From assembly GCA_003344405.1 (NCBI GenBank), contig NOWV01000037.1, positions 124,001 through 188,000 of the forward strand: a stretch of 64,000 nt of DNA. The letters are read 5' to 3'. The notes below the pieces were generated by a model, which was not told where the DNA came from, did no database searches, and saw nothing but the letters and a program-made list of their open reading frames with translations. The translations under genes were made by a program, and so were the position numbers. Below, piece after piece: positions 62,001 to 64,000 of the stretch. Each line of letters opens with the position of its first letter. The first letter of the stretch is position 1. The stretch comes from Trichoplax sp. H2 (Eukaryota; Placozoa; Uniplacotomia; Trichoplacea).

Positions 62001-63604
62001 TTAATGGCAAGTTGTTTAAGCTTAAAATGACTTTTTCTCTGGATTATTTTTCTTTGACACATACAAAGACTTAGTCAACCCAACTTGCCTCCACTACTAA
62101 CAGAAGGAAGAGTAGAAGAGTAGAAATTAGGTTTTTCGAATTATCAAAGATAGAAAAATTTTTGCAAAATGAACTAAAAACATGCTAGGATGTGATTTGA
62201 AAATGACCATGGTCTTAATTTAGGGTAGTACAGCTAATTTCTATATCATTGCAGTATCAAATAGCATGGTCTTAAAAAGAAACGTAAATAGCATCAAAAT
62301 GCTGGGAAACTAAAACTCTATAGTTTTAAAGTTAGTAACAGTCAATGCCATCAATTATATTGATATTGCCCGATAATATTAAATTCTACTAACTTGACAA
62401 TTAAAACTATCATTGCCAAGTCAGCAGCAATTAATAGTAACATCACGAATAGTCACTAAATAAAATTACCCATCATTGAATCTTCCCAATTTAATACATT
62501 AATTGTCATGTCATAATTAGGATATACTGAACAGGCAGCACGATTCCTTCATACTGTTTTGTTCAGAATAAACTACCTAATTACCTTAAACTACGATACT
62601 TTATTACAAAGCAAAGCAGTGAACTAATTTTATCAATTAATTATCTGTAGTTGTTATCGCAGTACCAATTTTAAGAGCACCATTATTACTTCTCATTTGT
62701 AAATTATGTCTCTTACCAATCAAAGATTCACTATCATCTTTTCAAAAACCCAGTAATTTAAATTTTTGGTGAAAGTTATAAGCACTGTTCGTAATCTAGC
62801 ATTGATTTGAAACCGTCTCTATTTTAAAATGAAATATTTTTTCGGATTCCAGTGATTCTAGAAGCTGTTAAGCTCCCAAATTCTCAACAAATAAAAATAA
62901 GCATTCCCTTCAATTATTTCATCTGTTATTTGATTAAATGCAATTGATTTTAGCGTCATTAGGAATGCACTACTAACTAGTCGAAATATTTACTTTTTTT
63001 GAATTAGCGAAATACTGAAGGAAGGGATCAGTTATCGTAATGATCTACTAAATACTCATCTTTATTATTATAATGACAAAGAAAATGGCATAAAATAAAA
63101 AAATCGGTGGTACATAGTGTTTCATATTGACTTCATACCATGTTGTAGAAAAGAAATAGATAAAAAATAAAATCCATACGACTTACGTGATTTAAAAGGT
63201 AGATTATCAATTTCATTGGCTTCCTTGATAGTCTTAGCTGGTGATAGTGGTAAATGATGAGTTGGAAGGTAATCTTCAAAATTTGCTGATTGAGATACAG
63301 TATCTTCTTGCAGATTGAATTGATTGTCAATTTGCTGATAGCATGATTGCGGTGGTTGTGGCTGCTGTTGGCTTAATTCGTTATGATTTAGCATTAAATT
63401 AGCCGGCGTATTAGTTGAAGGCGTCGAAATAGGCAAATGTGGTCGATAATAATAATAATAGAATGGCGACGATGGATATGATGGATAGTATTGCGATGGA
63501 AAGACGGGAGGGGGTACAGTGTTGGGATAATATGAATTAGGTTGTGGACAATGAACAATCGGAAAAACTAAGCGTTGATGTTGCAATGAACTATCGTCAT
63601 CCAT
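59021..63604 (-). CDS. Divergent homeobox transcription factor, class unassigned
   Basis: Three exons (63604-63187, 59805-59617, 59205-59021, both junctions phase 1) give 263 residues. The N-terminal 139 residues are Pro/Tyr/Gln/Asn-rich and disordered, with a run of five tyrosines. A basic stretch RKRRSGRRR (140-148), a likely nuclear signal, precedes the homeodomain (about 151-210). This holds Phe8, Leu16, Phe20, Trp48, Phe49, Gln50 and Asn51 and ends NVSSKQVSTWFQNKRAKEKR. Position 17, almost always Glu, is Gly, and position 52 is Lys. There is no loop insertion, so it is not TALE. An intron splits the codon for Arg53. The last 50 residues are acidic and Ser-rich. RAKEKR recalls LIM or PRD classes, but no paired, LIM or POU domain is encoded here, so the class stays open. 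Confidence 0.9.
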
Positions 63605-64000
63605 TTCAATTTAAGATTCGTATTCGATGATAAAGTAGCAAGAAGTATTAATACAACCAAAGGAATGATGCTCTAACGGAAAAAATTGTAGTCAGGTGAA
63701 TTTTGTACTCGAGGCGGGCGATAGGACTAACAACTACCTGGAACTGAAATTAATTTAGTAGAAGTAGCGATTATAAAGTAGAGTCAATTTGTTTTTATTA
63801 CAATTTGTATGATTGCATCAAAAGATGAATAGTATGAAAATAATAATCAACAAGAATGGATAAAAATTTCTTTCTCTAAATGCTTTAAATAACAACAGTA
63901 TAATAATCAACAGCCTTAGTATCCAATTAAGGTTGAATATTGTCTACAACGGTGCTTATATAGCTATGTATAAACAATTAAAATTCTAATTTACCTTATA
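63605..64000. other. 5' flank of the divergent homeobox gene
   Basis: About 400 bp that should hold its promoter. A weak TATA-like CTTTATAATC on the minus strand near 63773-63782 is the only element seen. Confidence 0.4.

Overview
The window looks like nuclear DNA of a simple, early-branching animal, most likely a placozoan such as Trichoplax. It is AT-rich. Nearly every gene is split by short spliceosomal introns, and two animal-type homeobox genes (one a clear NK6) sit beside housekeeping genes. The assignment to Placozoa is inference; the sequence itself shows only an animal genome. I assembled the gene models by hand from splice sites, reading-frame phase and family resemblance. Every internal exon junction given keeps the frame.

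Layout. 0.1-1.7 kb: a minus-strand single-pass membrane protein, cut off at the window edge, then about 4 kb of repeats and possible promoters. 5.7-7.8 kb: MGAT2 (Golgi N-glycan branching enzyme, plus strand, 8 exons). 8.7-13.9 kb: WDR54 (minus strand, 8 exons, large repeat-bearing first intron), convergent with MGAT2. 13.9-17 kb: non-coding, with a tandem array of about 100 bp period. 17-38.8 kb: an array of short-chain dehydrogenase/reductase (SDR) genes. Genes A-D lie on the minus strand, a relic lies between C and D, and a diverged fifth copy E is head-to-head with D on the plus strand. All share one five-exon structure, and A and B lie in a duplicated tract of roughly 3.5-4 kb. Copy D has lost the catalytic tyrosine.

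40-42.1 kb: SLBP, the histone mRNA stem-loop binding protein (minus strand, first exon not found), with one apparent GC-AG intron. 44.9-45.8 kb: a striking self-complementary TACAGTAC/TACTGTAC satellite directly upstream of MZT1 (45.8-46.8 kb, plus strand). 48.7-50.9 kb: an NK6 homeobox gene (minus strand) with a TATA box. 51-59 kb: gene-poor AT-rich DNA. 59.0-63.6 kb: a second, divergent homeobox gene (minus strand, 3 exons).

Four 20-N assembly gaps (two near 24-25.7 kb, two near 55.7-56 kb) are flanked by near-identical sequence. This points to retained alternative haplotypes rather than real duplications. No rRNA, tRNA, CRISPR array or intact transposon was recognised. The genes are mostly unrelated neighbours; only the SDR array is a functional cluster. 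SLBP (histone mRNA in S phase) and MZT1 (gamma-tubulin recruitment) are both cell-cycle genes, divergently placed across the satellite.
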